Of a stretch of 5,609 nt of DNA, positions 4,899 to 5,609 are shown one piece after another (the first letter of the stretch is position 1; each line of letters opens with the position of its first letter). The notes beneath the pieces are model-generated. The model did not search any database. It was given only the letters and a program-made list of their open reading frames with translations, and was not told where the DNA came from. The stretch spans positions 13,003 through 18,611 of the forward strand of contig NZ_MOMC01000092.1 of the NCBI RefSeq assembly GCF_001983105.1, given 5' to 3'. The DNA comes from Pseudofrankia asymbiotica. Its GTDB lineage: Bacteria; Actinomycetota; Actinomycetes; Frankiales; Frankiaceae. The position numbers and the translations under genes are program-made.

Positions 4899-5609
4899 AT
4901 GAACAAGGCAACATTCGGGCCGGCCGGAGAGGTGCTCGAACCAGACCGGAAGGTGACGGAACTCCTTGACGTTCTACGACATCACCTCGCCATGGAGGCC
5001 GCGTTTCTCGGCATGTGGGACGGTGATCTTCTGGTCATCCAGGTGGTCAGCGGCGACGGCGAGAGCTTCGGTCTCGCCCCCGGAGTAACCATCAGGCGAG
5101 GCAGGGATCTGGCCGGAAGACTGGATACCGGGGAGGTCCCGGCCGTGGTCGGGGACACCCTCGAGGACGCCCGGACCGCTGACTCCCCGCTGCTTCAACG
5201 CATGCGCGCACGCTCATATGTGGCCACAAGTCTGACTGACGTCGGCGGCGAGCCCTATGGGCTACTTCTGGTCGCCGCGCACGACCCGCGTCCAGCACTC
5301 CGGGACCGCGAGAGTCGGTTCCTGTCTGTCGTGGCGGACTTCGTCCGCGACTCGCTCATCGACCTACGCCGCACCTGGGAAGAACGAAGCCGGGTGTGGC
5401 ACGCCATCTGCGAGCTCGTCGACAACGATGGGCCCGACGTCGTCTACCAGCCGATCAAGCGCATGACCACCGACACAGTCGTCGGAATCGAGGCGCTCTC
5501 ACGGTTCCCGGCTCGCTGCGGTGACCGGATCCGTGACCCGCAGGGCTGGTTCGCGGATGCCGCGCTGGTCGGCCTCGGAGCCGAGTTGGAACTTGCCCCC
5601 ATCCGCCGC
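4899..5609 (+). CDS. GAF-EAL protein, putative cyclic-di-GMP phosphodiesterase, cut at right edge
   Basis: The first 237 residues are visible. Residues about 18-155 form a GAF-like sensory domain: an N-terminal helix LLDVLRHHLAMEA, the strands FLGMWDGDLLVIQVV (36-50), and the closing EPYGLLLVAAHDPRP (118-131) and FLSVVADFVRDSL (141-153) region. An EAL domain starts at about 165 with VVYQPIKRMTTDTVVGIEALSRF (181-203). It carries the signature Glu198-Ala-Leu, whose Glu binds a catalytic metal, and continues through WFADAALVGLGAELELAPIRR, which matches the first EAL helices. The remaining metal ligands and catalytic Glu lie beyond the edge, so activity cannot be judged. No GGDEF domain stands between GAF and EAL, and no transmembrane segment is seen, so it should be a cytoplasmic degrader or sensor of cyclic-di-GMP. 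The start is supported by AGGGGG at 4887-4892. It is divergent from the hydrolase remnant and probably unrelated to the catabolic genes. Confidence 0.92.
   Translation, partial: MNKATFGPAGEVLEPDRKVTELLDVLRHHLAMEAAFLGMWDGDLLVIQVVSGDGESFGLAPGVTIRRGRDLAGRLDTGEVPAVVGDTLEDARTADSPLLQRMRARSYVATSLTDVGGEPYGLLLVAAHDPRPALRDRESRFLSVVADFVRDSLIDLRRTWEERSRVWHAICELVDNDGPDVVYQPIKRMTTDTVVGIEALSRFPARCGDRIRDPQGWFADAALVGLGAELELAPIRR

Noticed and set aside
4712..4906. Extending the hydrolase remnant upstream to ATG 4849 or 4906
   Set aside because: The extension translates the tandem repeat, lacks a correctly spaced Shine-Dalgarno, and in the longer form overlaps the divergent GAF-EAL start. GTG 4711 begins right at the conserved first strand.
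1..5609. tRNA, rRNA, insertion sequence or attachment site
   Set aside because: No tRNA-like arm pattern, rRNA segment, transposase motif or terminal inverted repeat pair was found by eye.

Overview
The window comes from a very GC-rich actinomycete. Codons end overwhelmingly in G or C, GTG starts occur, Shine-Dalgarno sequences are strong in some genes and absent in others, and deceptively long antisense frames lie behind the real genes. A cytochrome P450, an IclR regulator, a FadD17-like CoA ligase and a GAF-EAL protein together would suit a Frankia-like or other soil actinomycete, but nothing seen fixes the genus.

Layout. (1) Positions 1-1065, minus strand: a cytochrome P450, complete at its N-terminus and cut by the window edge just after the haem-binding Cys350. 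(2) Positions 1066-1445: a 380-bp gap with no convincing gene. It holds a candidate minus-strand promoter whose -10 lies inside a perfect 13-bp palindrome, and a hairpin over the end of the next gene. (3) Positions 1446-2441, minus strand: an IclR-family regulator with an unusual Pro/Gly/Ala-rich insert. (4) Positions 2442-2738: a divergent intergenic region with a doubtful 46-codon minus-strand ORF and a 10-bp palindrome. (5) Positions 2739-4412, plus strand: an acyl-CoA synthetase resembling mycobacterial FadD17, with its own Gly/Ala-rich insert, followed at once by a hairpin. (6) Positions 4496-4711, minus strand: a 71-codon frame that reads as the first and last pieces of a metallo-beta-lactamase-fold hydrolase with the catalytic middle missing. 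(7) Positions 4712-4898: an intergenic region with three exact tandem 15-bp repeats, a small palindrome, and a hairpin that covers the next ribosome binding site. (8) Positions 4899-5609, plus strand: the start of a GAF-EAL cyclic-di-GMP phosphodiesterase-like protein, cut by the right edge.

How the parts may work together (inference). P450, IclR regulator and divergent CoA ligase form a plausible small catabolic module: the P450 oxidises a hydrophobic substrate, the ligase activates the resulting acid as a CoA thioester for beta-oxidation, and the IclR protein controls one or both from the shared intergenic regions. FadD17 in mycobacteria acts on short steroid side-chain acids, so a steroid or terpenoid-like acid is a reasonable guess, not a demonstration. 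The GAF-EAL gene looks like a separate signalling unit. The shortened hydrolase and the tandem repeats between the two units mark a region that has been rearranged.
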